Source: Aestuariibacter sp. (GTDB taxonomy: Bacteria > Pseudomonadota > Gammaproteobacteria > Enterobacterales > Alteromonadaceae). From it: a stretch of DNA of 64,000 nucleotides. The stretch lies in NCBI GenBank assembly GCA_017794925.1, contig CP051238.1, positions 1,697,960-1,761,959 on the forward strand, given 5' to 3'. The stretch's first letter is position 1. Every line of letters begins with the position of its first letter. The notes under the pieces are model-generated. The model was not told where the DNA came from. It searched no databases and saw nothing but the letters and a program-made list of their open reading frames with translations. Shown piece by piece: positions 41,958-53,029 of this stretch. The translations under genes and the position numbers were made by a program.

Positions 41958-43646
41958 CTACCCCACAAACTGCTCACGGTGTTTGGTTAGTACGGTATAT
42001 TGGGTATTTTTGATATTGCTAACGTAATGCCAGGCGGTGTTGACCTGACCTAAAGTAAATTCAACGCTCATATACCCGCGCTGATGTAAGTTGCAGTATT
42101 TGACGTCCTCAATCAGCAGTGGCAGCGCTCTGGCAAGGTCTTCGGCTTGCTCATCTGTCAAACCCAGGTAGTCTTCAAAGCCCGGAGACGACACGCCGGG
42201 CGTGCCATATTCTACCGCGACGGTATTACCCGATTTGTCGGTTAACGTGTTCGCCCAGCCATTGTGGGTATCACCCGCCAACACAACCAACGATTTCCCA
42301 TTTTTACTGAACATATTCAGCACCTTTTCACGCTCGGCCGCATAGCCGTCCCACGCGTCCAGATTGTAGGGTATCTTCATCTGTAATCGTTGTTGCTCGG
42401 CGGCTGTTAACGCATGACCCGCAAGCTGTTTCTGTTTCAGTTCTACTAATCCGGCAATAACGCCGGGAACGGCACTGCGGTCCGAAGTCGCAATGATCTC
42501 TGCAGGGTAATGCATTTTGCCCATCAGGATTTGCTGGCCTAATACATGCCAGCGGTTATTACTGGAAGAGGCTTTGTTTTTTAACCAGTTTAATTGCTCA
42601 GTGCCTAGCAAAGTGCGATTGGGATCGCTCACATCGCGTTGGAACGTGTTGAAATCAAAACCACCATTTGCTTGTTTGTAATCGCCAAGTGACAGCTGTT
42701 TCTCCCTGCCGATAATACGGGTGTCGAGCATGTACAGACTTACCAGGTTACCAAACTCGAAATAGCGGTAAATCTGCGGGCTCTCATCACCCATTGGGGG
42801 GCGAATAGGCAACCATTCATAGTAAGCCTGAATCGCTGCTGTGCGGCGACCAAAGAAATCGCCTTCGCCCTCGTTGTGATTTTGAGCACCCGACATGTAA
42901 GTATCGTTTGCCACTTCATGGTCATCCCACACCGCAATAAATGGCTTGCGTTGATGTAAAAGCTGTAAGCCTTTGTCGCCGCGATATTGTGCGTAGCGGG
43001 TGCGATAATCATTGAGATTGAGTAACTCTCCTTCGTTGCCCGGAACAAAACTGCGCCCTATGGCATCTGCATTCGCGGTGGCATAGCCGCCTTGGGGATA
43101 CTCATAAATATAATCGCCTAGGTGGAGGACGACGTCGATGCTCTCGTCTTTTGCCGCTGCATCATAGGCATTAAAGTAGCCAGCCGGAAAGTTGGCACAG
43201 GAAAACACTCCAAACTTAACGCGATCCACAACACCGCTATTTAAAGTCAGAGTTTGTCCAGTGGGCGAGCGGGTCTCACTGGTATAAAACCGGTAGTAGT
43301 AACGTTGACCCGCTGGTAAGTCGCGCACATCCACTTTCACTGTAAAGTCGCGGCTACGTTCTGTTTTTACAACGCCGCTGCGGATGGGCTTGGCAAAGTC
43401 AGCAGAGGTTGCCAGTTGCCAGCGCACATAACCACTGCTGTTATTGTCTTCAGGGACCGCCCGGGTCCACAGAATAATTGAATTCGTGGTGGGATCGCCA
43501 CTCGCTACCCCGTGGGTAAATGTCGCGGCAGGGACGTAATCATCACCATCTGGCGCAAAAGGCGACGCGCAGCCTGATAACTGTGTGGAAATAGCAATGC
43601 CACCACCAAATAAAGAAGAAAGCTTAATAAATTGTCGTCTGTCCAT
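41958..43646 (-). CDS. phoD: PhoD-type alkaline phosphatase/phosphodiesterase
   Basis: A 562-residue exported enzyme. The twin-arginine signal MDRRQFIKLSSLFGGG leads into a lipobox-like SGCA at ~25-28, so it may be a Tat-exported lipoprotein. The PhoD_N domain (FTHGVASGDPTTNSIILWTRA) and the metallophosphatase domain follow with FSCANFPAGYFNAY, VLHLGDYIYEYP, AVWDDHEVANDTY, MGKMHYPAEI and VVLAGDTHNGWAN, supplying the Fe/Ca ligands. It releases phosphate from mono- and diesters, probably under phosphate limitation; no Pho box was identified. Monocistronic, convergent with motX. Confidence 0.94.
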   Translation of the reverse strand: MDRRQFIKLSSLFGGGIAISTQLSGCASPFAPDGDDYVPAATFTHGVASGDPTTNSIILWTRAVPEDNNSSGYVRWQLATSADFAKPIRSGVVKTERSRDFTVKVDVRDLPAGQRYYYRFYTSETRSPTGQTLTLNSGVVDRVKFGVFSCANFPAGYFNAYDAAAKDESIDVVLHLGDYIYEYPQGGYATANADAIGRSFVPGNEGELLNLNDYRTRYAQYRGDKGLQLLHQRKPFIAVWDDHEVANDTYMSGAQNHNEGEGDFFGRRTAAIQAYYEWLPIRPPMGDESPQIYRYFEFGNLVSLYMLDTRIIGREKQLSLGDYKQANGGFDFNTFQRDVSDPNRTLLGTEQLNWLKNKASSSNNRWHVLGQQILMGKMHYPAEIIATSDRSAVPGVIAGLVELKQKQLAGHALTAAEQQRLQMKIPYNLDAWDGYAAEREKVLNMFSKNGKSLVVLAGDTHNGWANTLTDKSGNTVAVEYGTPGVSSPGFEDYLGLTDEQAEDLARALPLLIEDVKYCNLHQRGYMSVEFTLGQVNTAWHYVSNIKNTQYTVLTKHREQFVG

Positions 43647-43799
43647 AACATTACATCTGAGAAGGGCAAAAATTTACTTTAACCAAGCTGACACGACTTG
43701 CCTACCTTGAATCGACAAATTTCGGTGAATGGTTGAAGTTATCGGTAAAGCGGAGGATAGTAGAAAAACATGAAGAACCTGTTAAAAGGCGAGGCAACA

Positions 43800-44171
43800 A
43801 TGAAGCTGGGTGCATTTTCGGTCAGTCTTGCGGTGAAAGACATTCACGCGTCAAAGGCGTTTTACGAGAAGCTGGGATTCTCTGTGTTTGGCGGTGATAT
43901 TACGCAAAACTGGCTTATCATGAAAAATGGCGACCACATTATTGGCCTATTTCAGGGCATGTTTGAAGGCAATGTGCTTACGTTTAATCCTGGTTGGGAT
44001 CAGAACGCACAAAACCTGGAAAGCTTCACCGATGTTCGGGAAATTGAAGCTCAGCTGGTCGCCCAGGGAATAGAACTAACCAAACCCACAGAACCGGGAG
44101 GAGAAGGGCCAGAAAGCATTGCACTGCTGGACCCCGACGGTAACGCAATCCTTATCGACCAACATCGTTAA
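43800..44171 (+). CDS. VOC superfamily protein (glyoxalase-like)
   Basis: A 123-residue protein with the VOC fold: [22 protein letters not shown] at the start (shortened), a middle strand set ([19 protein letters not shown]) and [15 protein letters not shown] at the end. GGCGAGG precedes the ATG at 43800; the upstream ATG at 43770 is less likely. It is unrelated in detail to the VOC gene at 29127. Similar proteins are annotated as glyoxalase or PhnB-like; no substrate can be assigned. It stands alone between PhoD (divergent) and the M16 peptidase, with 192 featureless bases after it. Confidence 0.82.
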   Translation: MKLGAFSVSLAVKDIHASKAFYEKLGFSVFGGDITQNWLIMKNGDHIIGLFQGMFEGNVLTFNPGWDQNAQNLESFTDVREIEAQLVAQGIELTKPTEPGGEGPESIALLDPDGNAILIDQHR

Positions 44172-44363
44172 ACTCACGTTCTTATGGCGTTAGACACACT
44201 TTTTTACAATACTGTTTTTCAGGGCAGTAGCCAGTGACGTGAAGTTTGCTTAATGTTGCGACACCAAAATCATATACGTCGGGCCGTTGCTCCGGTAAAT
44301 CTGCGTCATTTAGCCGACTTACACGTATATGCTCATAAATAACAAATAAATAAGGCACCTAGA

Positions 44364-47243
44364 ATGAAGAAGCTTTTTGCTATGAGTGCAATTACACTGG
44401 CCATGTTGGCCGGATGTAGTACTGAAAAAGCGCAGCAAATCCCTACTCAGACAGAATCCGCCGTTCCGGCACCCGCAGTGATTATTTCTGCCAATGACGA
44501 TCGTCAGTACGATACGTTTACCCTGCCCAATAAAGTAGAAGTGATGTTGGTATCCGACCCTGCGGCAGAAAAATCAGCAGCCGCATTGAGCGTAAGTGTT
44601 GGCTTACTGCATGACCCAATGTCACAGCAAGGTATGGCGCACTATCTGGAGCACATGTTGTTCCTCGGAACAGAGCGTTTTCCAGACACCAAAGGTTATA
44701 CCGATTTCATGACCGCAAACGGTGGTCAGCATAACGCTTACACCTGGCTGGACATCACCAACTACATGTTCAAGGTCAATAACGAGGGCTACTCGGAAGC
44801 CCTGGACCGTTTTTCTGATTTCTTTAAAGCCCCCAAACTTTACCCTGAATATACCGAGAAAGAGAAGAACGCCGTAAACGCTGAGTGGTCAATGCGCCGT
44901 GAAATGGATTTCTTTGGTCAGTTTAAACTGGCCAGAAGCCTGATGGGTGATCACCCGGCAAATCGTTTCTTAATTGGTAACCTGGAAACCCTGGGTGACA
45001 AAGAAGACAGCAAGCTGCACGCTGAAACCGTCAAGTTCTACGAGCAGTATTACTCTGCCAATATCATGAAAGTGGCCATGATCAGCAATCGTCCGCTCAG
45101 TGAGATGAAAGCACTGGCGACTCAGTATTTTGGCGACGTTGAGAATAAGCAAATCGACGATCCGGAAGTGACACAAGCTCTGGACTTCGCCAAAGTCGGC
45201 GGCAAGCGCATTCACTATGTGCCAAATGAAGACGTAAAAGAGCTGAAAATTGATTTTACTATCACCAATAACAGTGACCAGTATGCGTCTAAGCCGAATA
45301 AATACCTTACCTACCTGATTGGCTCAGAAATGCCGGGTACACCCGCTTATCAGCTAAAAGCCATGGGCCTTATTTCAAATCTGGTAGCCAGTGCCTCACC
45401 GGACATGTATGGCAACTACGGTACGTTCAGCATTGATATTGACTTAACCGATGCTGGCATGCAGAACCGCGAAGCGATTGTTGCTGTAGTCATGCAGTAC
45501 ATTGATCTGATTCGCGAAAAAGGCGTCGATGAAAAGTACTTTAGTGAAATCAAAACCAGTTTGAACAACCAGTTCCGTTTCCTCGAAAAAGGCGATGAAT
45601 TTGGTTACGTATCGAACCTGGCTGCGGCAATGCAGAATGTGCCGGCAAAATACGCGGTATCTTCACCTTTCTATTACGAGGCGTTCGATGCGAAAGCCAT
45701 CAATGATGTGCTTGCGCAATTAACGCCTGAGCATCTGCGAATTTGGTATATCAGCAAAGGTGAGCCATCAGACAGTCAGCTGCACTTCTACGACGGTAAA
45801 TACAAGGTGGCAGACATCAGTCAGGAAGAAATGGACAGCTGGCAGCAAGCGCCGCAAATTCCATTGCAATTACCTGCGGTAAATAATCTGCTTCCAGAGA
45901 ACTTTGAAATAAAAGCGGCTGGCAGCAAAGCTAAACCAGAGCTGGTGATTGACAAAGACGACATCAAGGTATGGCATTACCCCAGTAAGGCCTTTGCCGA
46001 TCAGCCTCGCGGTGAGCTGGAAATTTATATCAACAACGGCAAGGCCGAAACTGATATTAAAGCGAATGTACTGACCACGCTTTGGAAAGATTTATATTCG
46101 TTACAGCAAAGTGCGTTAATGACCGAAGCCAGCATTGCGGGTATGAACCTGAAGGTGAATGATGGCAACGGTCTGAGAGTGACGCTGTCCGGTTTCACTG
46201 ACAAGCAGCCGAAACTGTTAAAGCAGGCACTTGATGCGCTGGTGGTTGAGGTTAACGAGCAGAACTTTGCACAGGCTGTTGACCGTTTTGTTCGCGGTTT
46301 GCAAAACGAAGGCAAACAGTTCCCGTTTTATCAGGCTTTCGACGCTTATGGCCGTCTGATCCGCAAAGGTAACTTTAATACCGACGCGTTAATTGCAACG
46401 GCGCAATCATTAACACCGTCAGACTTAACGGCGTTTATGCCAACCTTGTTAGGCGAGCATCAGTTACGCGTATTTGCCTTCGGAAACTACGATAGTAAAG
46501 ACCTTGAGAATGCCGTTGTGCAAATTACTGCGGCATTACCTGAAGATCGCAAAACGGTCGCTTATGACTATCGTGATTTCTGGCAGCCCCAGTCGGGTGA
46601 AAAGCTGCTGTGGCAACAGGATCTGGATGTCGCTGATGTCGCAATCGTTGATGTCGCGGTTCACCCTGAAGCGGGTTTTGAAGCGCAAGCCCAAGCGTCT
46701 GTGCTGCGAGGACACTTCAGAACAGCGGCATTCGATAAACTGCGTACTGAAGAACAACTTGCTTATGCTGTAGGTGGTGCTGCGGTGCAAATCGGTGATT
46801 ACACCGGGTTTGCTATGTACATTCAAACGCCGGTTAAAGACATTGAAGCCATGCAAGCTCGCTTTGATACGTTTAAGCAAGAGTACCTTGAGCAGCTTAA
46901 CAGCATGACTGAAGACACCTTCGCGCAGTTAAAAGCCAGTACACTGGTTACACTGAAAGAGCCTCCGAAGAACCTTCAGGATGAGGTGAACCCTATCATG
47001 GCGGATTGGTACAAGGAGAATTACGATTTTGACAGCAAACAAAAGCTTATTGCTGCGGTTGAAAACGTCACGCTGGAAGGATTAAAGGACTTCTATGCCA
47101 AAACGATGTTGAACGAAGACGCTGCCAGAGTGTCTGTTCAAATGCGCGGGTCGAAGTTTGCTGACAAGCCATTTGCCGGCCTGGAAGGCGCTAAACCGAT
47201 TGCCGATTTGGCGACATTCCATAGCAACATGAAAACGCAATAG
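44364..47243 (+). CDS. Insulinase-family (M16) peptidase, lipoprotein
   Basis: A 959-residue pitrilysin/protease III-like zinc peptidase, of normal length for that group. The inverted zinc motif HYLEH is at 93-97, with the third ligand Glu174 in NAVNAEWSM. Conserved segments are FLGTERFPDTKGYTDFM, NGGQHNAYTWLDITNYMF and, in the C-terminal half, LRTEEQLAYAVGG. The N-terminus is a lipoprotein signal (TLAMLAGCST), so it is probably anchored in the periplasm, unlike soluble E. coli PtrA. It degrades medium-size peptides inside a closed chamber. It is monocistronic with a strong terminator. Confidence 0.93.
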   Translation: MKKLFAMSAITLAMLAGCSTEKAQQIPTQTESAVPAPAVIISANDDRQYDTFTLPNKVEVMLVSDPAAEKSAAALSVSVGLLHDPMSQQGMAHYLEHMLFLGTERFPDTKGYTDFMTANGGQHNAYTWLDITNYMFKVNNEGYSEALDRFSDFFKAPKLYPEYTEKEKNAVNAEWSMRREMDFFGQFKLARSLMGDHPANRFLIGNLETLGDKEDSKLHAETVKFYEQYYSANIMKVAMISNRPLSEMKALATQYFGDVENKQIDDPEVTQALDFAKVGGKRIHYVPNEDVKELKIDFTITNNSDQYASKPNKYLTYLIGSEMPGTPAYQLKAMGLISNLVASASPDMYGNYGTFSIDIDLTDAGMQNREAIVAVVMQYIDLIREKGVDEKYFSEIKTSLNNQFRFLEKGDEFGYVSNLAAAMQNVPAKYAVSSPFYYEAFDAKAINDVLAQLTPEHLRIWYISKGEPSDSQLHFYDGKYKVADISQEEMDSWQQAPQIPLQLPAVNNLLPENFEIKAAGSKAKPELVIDKDDIKVWHYPSKAFADQPRGELEIYINNGKAETDIKANVLTTLWKDLYSLQQSALMTEASIAGMNLKVNDGNGLRVTLSGFTDKQPKLLKQALDALVVEVNEQNFAQAVDRFVRGLQNEGKQFPFYQAFDAYGRLIRKGNFNTDALIATAQSLTPSDLTAFMPTLLGEHQLRVFAFGNYDSKDLENAVVQITAALPEDRKTVAYDYRDFWQPQSGEKLLWQQDLDVADVAIVDVAVHPEAGFEAQAQASVLRGHFRTAAFDKLRTEEQLAYAVGGAAVQIGDYTGFAMYIQTPVKDIEAMQARFDTFKQEYLEQLNSMTEDTFAQLKASTLVTLKEPPKNLQDEVNPIMADWYKENYDFDSKQKLIAAVENVTLEGLKDFYAKTMLNEDAARVSVQMRGSKFADKPFAGLEGAKPIADLATFHSNMKTQ

Positions 47244-47279
47244 CGCACAGTTACTGCGTTTCATTGGACAAAACGAACT

Positions 47280-47305
47280 GGCCCGCTGATTCAGCGGGCC
47301 TTTTT
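47280..47305 (+). terminator. Terminator of the M16 peptidase gene
   Basis: A 10-bp stem GGCCCGCTGA/TCAGCGGGCC with a one-base centre (loop opens in practice) and five Ts, 36 bases after the stop. Confidence 0.9.
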
Positions 47306-47386
47306 ATTTGGTAAAAAATAAAAGGGCACACGCATTGAAGGCAAGCTGTTATACTGCAAACAGACTATAAGGAAGATCCATATATT

Positions 47387-49714
47387 ATGAGTAAAGATCC
47401 GCATTTTGAGCGGGAAAAATCCAAATACGACAATCCAGTCGCCAGCCGTGAATATCTGCTGGAAACACTGAAAAAATACGGCAAGCCTATGTCCTTCATG
47501 GATATCTGCCACAGTGTGAATGCGCTGGATGAAGACAGTCGTATTGGTATCCAACGCCGTTTACGCGCCATGGAGCGCGAAGGGCAAATTCAATTTACCA
47601 AACAAAAACGTTATGCGGTGCTGCAACAAGAGCAGCTGTTTCGAGGACGTGTTATTGGCCATCGCGATGGTTACGGTTTTCTGCGACCAGAAGACAAATC
47701 CGGCGACTTGTTTATTAGCGCAGGGCAAATGCAAAACCTGCTGCACGACGATTTTGTTGAAGCCAGAGAAAGCGGTACTGACCGAAGAGGAAAGCGCGAA
47801 GCCTTCATCAATCAGGTTATCGAACCGCGTAAAGAGCCCATCGTTGGCCGTTATTTTACCGAACAGGGTATGGGCGTTGTTATTCCTGACGACAGCCGTA
47901 TTAATCACGAAATCATTATTCCGCCAGAGCATACCCACGGAGCACGTCAGGGGCATGTCGTCGTTGTTGAAATTACCCAACGTCCGCGCCGACGCGTAAA
48001 TCCGGTTGGGCGCATTGTTGAAGTGCTGGGCGAGCATATGGCGCCGGGTATGGAAATTGAAATGGCCCTGCGCACCTTCGATATACCGCACCAATGGCCA
48101 AAAGGCGTTACCCGCCAAATAGAAGGCTTGGGTGATACGGTAGATGAAGAAGCAAAAGCCGGACGTATCGACTTACGCCAACTACCGCTGGTTACCATTG
48201 ACGGTGAAGATGCGCGTGACTTCGACGACGCGGTATTTTGTGAGCCGTTGGATGACGGTGGCTGGCAGCTTTGGGTCGCCATTGCCGATGTCAGTCAGTA
48301 CGTGCGAATGGGCACAGCTTTAGACACAGAAGCGCTGAACCGGGGTAACTCCGTATACTTCCCGGACCAGGTAGTCCCCATGCTGCCAGAGGTGCTGTCG
48401 AACGGGTTGTGTTCACTCAATCCGGAAGTCGACCGCTTGTGTATGGTGTGCGAAATGACCATCAGTCCGCAAGGGCAGCTCAAGCAATACCAGTTTTATG
48501 AAGCAGTGATGAATTCTCACGCGCGCTTTACCTACACCAAAGTCTGGCAAATTCTGCAGGGCGACAAAGAGCTCCATCAGCGTTACGAAAGCTTTGTACC
48601 GCATTTGCGTAATCTGCATGATTTGTACCGCGCGCTGAAAAAAGCGCGTGGTTTGCGCGGTGCCATTGAGTTTGAAACCCAGGAAAGTAAATTCGTGTTC
48701 AATGCGCAGCGCAAAATTGAAAATATTGTGCCTATTGAGCGCAATGATGCGCATAAGCTTATTGAAGAGTGCATGATCATGGCCAACGTGAGTGCCGCTC
48801 AGTTTATTGAAGCAAATAAGGCGCATGCATTGTTCCGGGTGCACGACAAACCCGATGCAGACAGACTGGCAGCCTTTACCGCTTACTTAGGTGAAATTGG
48901 CATTCCACATCGCATTACCGATGGCGCAGCACCTGCTGATTTTACCGATGTGGTGTCAAAAACACTGTACCGGCCGGATCAGGAACTGATCCAGACCATG
49001 TTACTGCGGTCTATGAAGCAGGCCATTTATGACGGCGAGAATATCGGCCACTTCGGTTTGGCACTGGACGCCTATGCTCACTTTACTTCACCCATTCGCC
49101 GCTACCCTGACCTGGTGGTACATCGCACGATTAAAGCGATTCTGAAGAAAAAAGGGCAGACGGTGCACGGTGCCAAAGCCTACAGCGCAGAGGAAATTGA
49201 ACAGCTGGGTGAACAGTGCTCAATGACTGAGCGCCGGGCTGATGATGCAACCCGGGATGTCGCGGACTGGCTGAAGTGTGAGTTTATGCAAGACCACGTT
49301 GGCGAAACCTTTGAAGGAGTAGTCAGCTCGGTAACCGGTTTTGGTATTTTTGTGCGGATCACTGAGTACCATATCGATGGGCTTGTACACATTACCTCGC
49401 TGGATGACGACTACTATCGCTACGATGATGTAAAACAATGCTTAGCGGGTGATAGTGGAGCACGTCAATATCGTTTGGGTGATCAACTTCAGGTTAAGGT
49501 CGCTGCAGTAAATCTGGACGAACGGAAAATTGACCTGATACTCGACAACAAATGGTTAAAAGCGACGACAGGTAAAAAAGTCAAAGTAACCAATAAACGG
49601 ACGCCTCGAAAGACAACCGACGCCAAAGGTAGTCGAGGTGCGCCTAAATCTGCGCCGCCACCCAAAAAGCGGGGCTCCAAGAAACCCAACAAGAATAAAG
49701 GTAAACGACGTTAA
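47387..49714 (+). CDS. rnr: Ribonuclease R
   Basis: A 775-residue 3'-5' exoribonuclease of the RNB family that degrades structured RNA. The order of domains is: N-terminal winged helix (~20-75: [20 protein letters not shown]), two cold-shock OB folds, the RNB domain with the Asp cluster in [13 protein letters not shown] (~267-279), then S1 ([21 protein letters not shown], shortened) and a Lys/Arg-rich tail ([16 protein letters not shown]). The active-site motif [14 protein letters not shown] is intact. Its stop overlaps rlmB by one base, the same order as in E. coli, so the two are translationally coupled. Confidence 0.97.
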   Translation: MSKDPHFEREKSKYDNPVASREYLLETLKKYGKPMSFMDICHSVNALDEDSRIGIQRRLRAMEREGQIQFTKQKRYAVLQQEQLFRGRVIGHRDGYGFLRPEDKSGDLFISAGQMQNLLHDDFVEARESGTDRRGKREAFINQVIEPRKEPIVGRYFTEQGMGVVIPDDSRINHEIIIPPEHTHGARQGHVVVVEITQRPRRRVNPVGRIVEVLGEHMAPGMEIEMALRTFDIPHQWPKGVTRQIEGLGDTVDEEAKAGRIDLRQLPLVTIDGEDARDFDDAVFCEPLDDGGWQLWVAIADVSQYVRMGTALDTEALNRGNSVYFPDQVVPMLPEVLSNGLCSLNPEVDRLCMVCEMTISPQGQLKQYQFYEAVMNSHARFTYTKVWQILQGDKELHQRYESFVPHLRNLHDLYRALKKARGLRGAIEFETQESKFVFNAQRKIENIVPIERNDAHKLIEECMIMANVSAAQFIEANKAHALFRVHDKPDADRLAAFTAYLGEIGIPHRITDGAAPADFTDVVSKTLYRPDQELIQTMLLRSMKQAIYDGENIGHFGLALDAYAHFTSPIRRYPDLVVHRTIKAILKKKGQTVHGAKAYSAEEIEQLGEQCSMTERRADDATRDVADWLKCEFMQDHVGETFEGVVSSVTGFGIFVRITEYHIDGLVHITSLDDDYYRYDDVKQCLAGDSGARQYRLGDQLQVKVAAVNLDERKIDLILDNKWLKATTGKKVKVTNKRTPRKTTDAKGSRGAPKSAPPPKKRGSKKPNKNKGKRR

Positions 49715-50457
49715 TGGCACAGCAAGAGTGGCTTTATGGCCTGCATGCACTGCAGGCTGTGATCGACAAAGAACCCGAGCGGTTAATTGAAATTATGGTC
49801 CTGAAGGGCCGTGATGATGCGCGGTTGCAATCAATAGTTAATACCGCCCGTCGCATGGGGGTGTCAGTGCAGTTTTGTAACCGAAAGGTGCTGGATGACA
49901 AAGTAGATGGCGAGCAGCACCAGGGTATCGTAGCCCGGGCGAAGCCTGCGAAAACCCTGGACGAAAGCGATCTGGATTATTTACTCGACCATACAGAATC
50001 ACCTCTGCTGTTATTTTTGGATGGCGTGACTGACCCCCATAATATTGGTGCTTGTTTGCGAACGGCTGACGCTGCTGGTGCGCACGCTGTGGTGGTGCCC
50101 AAGGATAAATCCGGTGGACTAACCGCAACCGCGCGTAAAGTGGCGTGTGGCGCTGCGGAAGTGGTGCCCTTCATTCAGGTTACTAATTTGTCGCGCACGC
50201 TTAAACATGTACAGCAAAAGGGTGTTTGGGTTATCGGCACCGCAGGTGAAGCGGATCAGCTTATTTATGACTGCAAACTCACCGGACCTATGGCTTTGGT
50301 TATGGGAGCTGAAGGCAAAGGCATGCGACGCCTTACCCGTGAACATTGCGATGAGCTGGTTAAATTGCCCATGGCAGGCAGTGTTTCAAGCCTGAATGTC
50401 TCAGTCGCTACGGGGATTTGTTTGTATGAAATCGTGCGCCAGCGCACGGCCAACTAA
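49714..50457 (+). CDS. rlmB: 23S rRNA Gm2251 2'-O-methyltransferase RlmB
   Basis: A 247-residue SpoU/TrmH-family enzyme that methylates G2251 in the 23S rRNA P-loop. It has an N-terminal L30e-like substrate domain ([19 protein letters not shown]) and a trefoil-knot SAM domain with [27 protein letters not shown] (motif 1, quoted in part), [19 protein letters not shown] (motif 2) and [22 protein letters not shown] (motif 3, in part). All three motifs are intact. It is coupled to rnr by the overlap TAATG. Confidence 0.97.
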   Translation: MAQQEWLYGLHALQAVIDKEPERLIEIMVLKGRDDARLQSIVNTARRMGVSVQFCNRKVLDDKVDGEQHQGIVARAKPAKTLDESDLDYLLDHTESPLLLFLDGVTDPHNIGACLRTADAAGAHAVVVPKDKSGGLTATARKVACGAAEVVPFIQVTNLSRTLKHVQQKGVWVIGTAGEADQLIYDCKLTGPMALVMGAEGKGMRRLTREHCDELVKLPMAGSVSSLNVSVATGICLYEIVRQRTAN

Positions 50458-50467
50458 TCGATATCCG

Positions 50468-51100
50468 ATGACACCGGCGGAGCTGGAAAAATGGCTTCAG
50501 GCGATTGATGAACGCCATGTGATCATGGGGTATGGCAGCCTGATGAATGCCGATTCGCGCCATCGCCATTCCAATATTCCCCATCATGGTATTTCGGTGA
50601 GTGTATTGGGCTTTGAAAGAGCGTGGGTAACACGCTCATTGCCTGAAAAACAGACCTATGTCGGTGCATATCAGCAGGCAGATGCCTGGCTAAATGCGCA
50701 GTTAGTGCCTTCTCACCTTGACCCCAGCATTCAACAACGCGAACAGGATTACCGCTTTACCCGTGTGAATGTTGCGCAGCTTTGTCTTTCCTACGAAGAA
50801 GCCGTGAACGAGACATTGGCTACCTGGTTATCTGCGCGCGAATTGTGGATATGTGAAACCTTGCATACTCAACCTGCTACCGATGAGTACCCGGTCAATC
50901 AAAGTTATGTAGACACGTGTTTGGCGGGGTGTCTGGAGTTGGGCGGCGAATCGGCGGCCCGGGAGTTTATTCATTCAACGAAAGCCTGGGATCACCCCAG
51001 AGTGGACGACCGGCAATCCCCCAATTACCCCAGAGCCGCGCGAGTTAGCCATGAGATGCACAATACAATAGACGGTTTGCTACATGAATATGGTTATTGA
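50468..51100 (+). CDS. Gamma-glutamylcyclotransferase-like protein
   Basis: A protein of about 210 residues. MGYGSLMNADSRHRH carries the YGSLM loop of the gamma-glutamylcyclotransferase (GGCT/AIG2) fold, and REQDYRFTRVNV holds the Glu expected at the catalytic position. The rest (AREFIHSTKAWDHPRVDDRQSPNYPRA, shortened) is specific to a long-chain, poorly described subgroup. The ATG at 50468 is chosen because the longer frame from 50396 overlaps rlmB. It lies 10 bases after rlmB and overlaps the next gene by 17 bases, so rnr-rlmB-this-acetyltransferase may be one operon. The substrate is unknown. Confidence 0.75.
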   Translation: MTPAELEKWLQAIDERHVIMGYGSLMNADSRHRHSNIPHHGISVSVLGFERAWVTRSLPEKQTYVGAYQQADAWLNAQLVPSHLDPSIQQREQDYRFTRVNVAQLCLSYEEAVNETLATWLSARELWICETLHTQPATDEYPVNQSYVDTCLAGCLELGGESAAREFIHSTKAWDHPRVDDRQSPNYPRAARVSHEMHNTIDGLLHEYGY

Positions 51101-51605
51101 ATCCCAACGAGTGAGATTTCGTCAGCTTACGTCCGCAGATGTGGACTTTGTGTTGGCTATCACCAGCGATCCGGACTGGCTGTATTTTATTGGTGATCGC
51201 GGTGTAAAAGACCCCGATCAGGCCAAACAATATATCGACACGTCCAGCAACAGCTTTTCCGAGCAAGGCTACGGTCTTTGGGTTGTTGAAAGTGATGAGG
51301 TTGACGGCGATTGCCGAATCGGCCTTTGCGGTTTTCTGCATCGCTCATTTTTAGATTGTCCGGATCTTGGCTACGCATTTCTTCCCCACGGCAGAGGGCT
51401 GGGGTTGGCATTAGAGGCGGTGACTTTAGCCCTCAGGTGGGCCGCAAGGTCCGGGCTTAATTCTCAGATCAGTGCTATCTGCCGTTGCGACAATACTCGC
51501 TCTTTACACTTATTGGAAAAAGCCGGCTTCACCGTCATGGGCAAGTTTTTCCAGCGGGATGTACCCGCCCACCAGTTCTTTCTGACAACGATTGAGCCTG
51601 AATAA
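51084..51605 (+). CDS. GNAT-family N-acetyltransferase (RimJ/RimL type)
   Basis: A 173-residue acetyltransferase. The N-terminal pattern ESQRVRFRQLTSADVDFVLAI and the acetyl-CoA region LPHGRGLGLALEAVTLALRWA followed by CRCDNTRSLHLLEKAGFTVMGKF (all in part) are those of the Acetyltransf_3 group that modifies ribosomal proteins or small amines. Start codons at 51084 and 51090 are both possible; either overlaps the end of the cyclotransferase-like gene, indicating coupled translation. The substrate cannot be inferred. The next 218 bases contain no gene. Confidence 0.88.
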   Translation: MNMVIESQRVRFRQLTSADVDFVLAITSDPDWLYFIGDRGVKDPDQAKQYIDTSSNSFSEQGYGLWVVESDEVDGDCRIGLCGFLHRSFLDCPDLGYAFLPHGRGLGLALEAVTLALRWAARSGLNSQISAICRCDNTRSLHLLEKAGFTVMGKFFQRDVPAHQFFLTTIEPE

Positions 51606-51823
51606 GTCCTGATTCAAGGAACAATTACTGTCAATGTCACTCTAATAAGAGGTTGCTACCCATCCGTCCAGACATTGAGTTGTTTCTGATTTTGTTACAC
51701 ATGAACGGTTTACAATGATTCCGGCTGGGGTAGTTTACGTTTCTTGTTCAAATTACAGTTGGCCGATTGTTACGTTGCAGGGCCAATCATTGATTTAACA
51801 ACGTATTATCAAAAGGAATTGAA

Positions 51824-52888
51824 ATGACTTTTAAAAAAGCGTCATCAACTCTGGCTTTTGCTGTCCTGGTTTCACTTTCGTTACCGTTACAGGCATTGCC
51901 AGATAGTACAGGAATCAACGCCGAGTTGCTCGATGAGCACTTTAAGCAAGGTGACTACGAATTCGTTATTTCAGCGCTAGAAGACACCAATTCAAAGACG
52001 CCTGAGCAATACAACATGCTTATTTCTGCGCTTATGAATACCGATCTGGATAACGCGGAAGAGATTGCCGAAGAATTTATAGCACACTACAAAGACGATT
52101 ACAGAGCCTATCACACGCATGCCAGCGTAATGGGCGCGCAGGCATCAAGTAGCATTTTCTCGGCCTTAGGTTACGCGGAAAAGGCGAAACACAGTTTAGA
52201 GGCTGCGATCACGGTTGCGCCGGAAGAAGTAAACGTCTATCAGGCACTGATGCAGTTTCATTTAATGGCCCCCTCTATTGCTGGTGGTGATATGGAAGAG
52301 GCTGAGAAGCTGGCCGATAAAATCGCCACCCTCGATGCGCTCGAGGGGCAGTTTGCTAAAGCGAAGTTTTATCTCGAAGATGAGCAAACGGAGAAGGCCA
52401 GTGCTATCTATGCATCACTCTCTCAGCAAGACGAGACGAAAATACGTGCCAGCTACGAATTAGGCAGTTTTTATCTGTCAGATGAACGCTACGAGGACGC
52501 GTTTAATGCGTTATCTGCACTGCTAACGGCGTCGGTTGTGTCCGTTGAAGATACTGAGTCGGAAGCGTGGGAAGCCTATGAAAAGAACAAAAGCAATTTA
52601 CTCTATGGAAAGTACCGGCTAGGTCAGCTTGCAGTAGAGAGCGGTGACTATACCCAAAGCGGTATCACTGCACTTGAGCAATACATTGAAGAATATAACG
52701 CGACCAATATTGAAACGACCCATTTACCCAGCATGAACTGGGCTCACCTGCGTCTGGCCGAGCTACGCTTAAATGCCAATGATGTCGAACAAGCCAAAAA
52801 TGCCCTGGCGTCAATTCAAGGCGAGGAAGACAAGCGCTTTGCAAAAATTTTGAAAGGCCTGAAAAAGCAGCTAAACAAGAAGGCTTAG
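51824..52888 (+). CDS. Secreted TPR-like repeat protein
   Basis: A 354-residue protein with a signal peptide (to about residue 26: TLAFAVLVSLSLPLQALP). The mature part is almost wholly helical with TPR-like units, for example ELLDEHFKQGDYEFVISALED, YEKAKHS-type helices (YAEKAKHSLEAAITVAPEEVNVY), ASYELGSFYLSDERYEDAFNAL and RLAELRLNANDVEQAKNALASI (in part). It is acidic overall. TPR proteins in the periplasm usually serve as assembly or scaffolding partners; no specific partner is indicated by the neighbours. AAAAGGAATTG precedes the ATG. It ends 141 bases before the amylase gene, which is not obviously in the same transcript. Confidence 0.75.
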   Translation: MTFKKASSTLAFAVLVSLSLPLQALPDSTGINAELLDEHFKQGDYEFVISALEDTNSKTPEQYNMLISALMNTDLDNAEEIAEEFIAHYKDDYRAYHTHASVMGAQASSSIFSALGYAEKAKHSLEAAITVAPEEVNVYQALMQFHLMAPSIAGGDMEEAEKLADKIATLDALEGQFAKAKFYLEDEQTEKASAIYASLSQQDETKIRASYELGSFYLSDERYEDAFNALSALLTASVVSVEDTESEAWEAYEKNKSNLLYGKYRLGQLAVESGDYTQSGITALEQYIEEYNATNIETTHLPSMNWAHLRLAELRLNANDVEQAKNALASIQGEEDKRFAKILKGLKKQLNKKA

Positions 52889-53029
52889 GAGGTTCAAAAG
52901 CCTACTTGTCGTTTCAGACGCTGTGGAATGCACAAGGTTAACGAACTTTCACTGCATACGTATTCTTATTGAGGACAAAACGCATAGCACCTAGGGTTAT
53001 CACCTTTGTTATTGCCTGGAATTCGAATC

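Noticed and set aside
47561..48118. 185-codon minus frame opposite RNase R
   Set aside because: Shadow of rnr, whose reading is supported across all domains.
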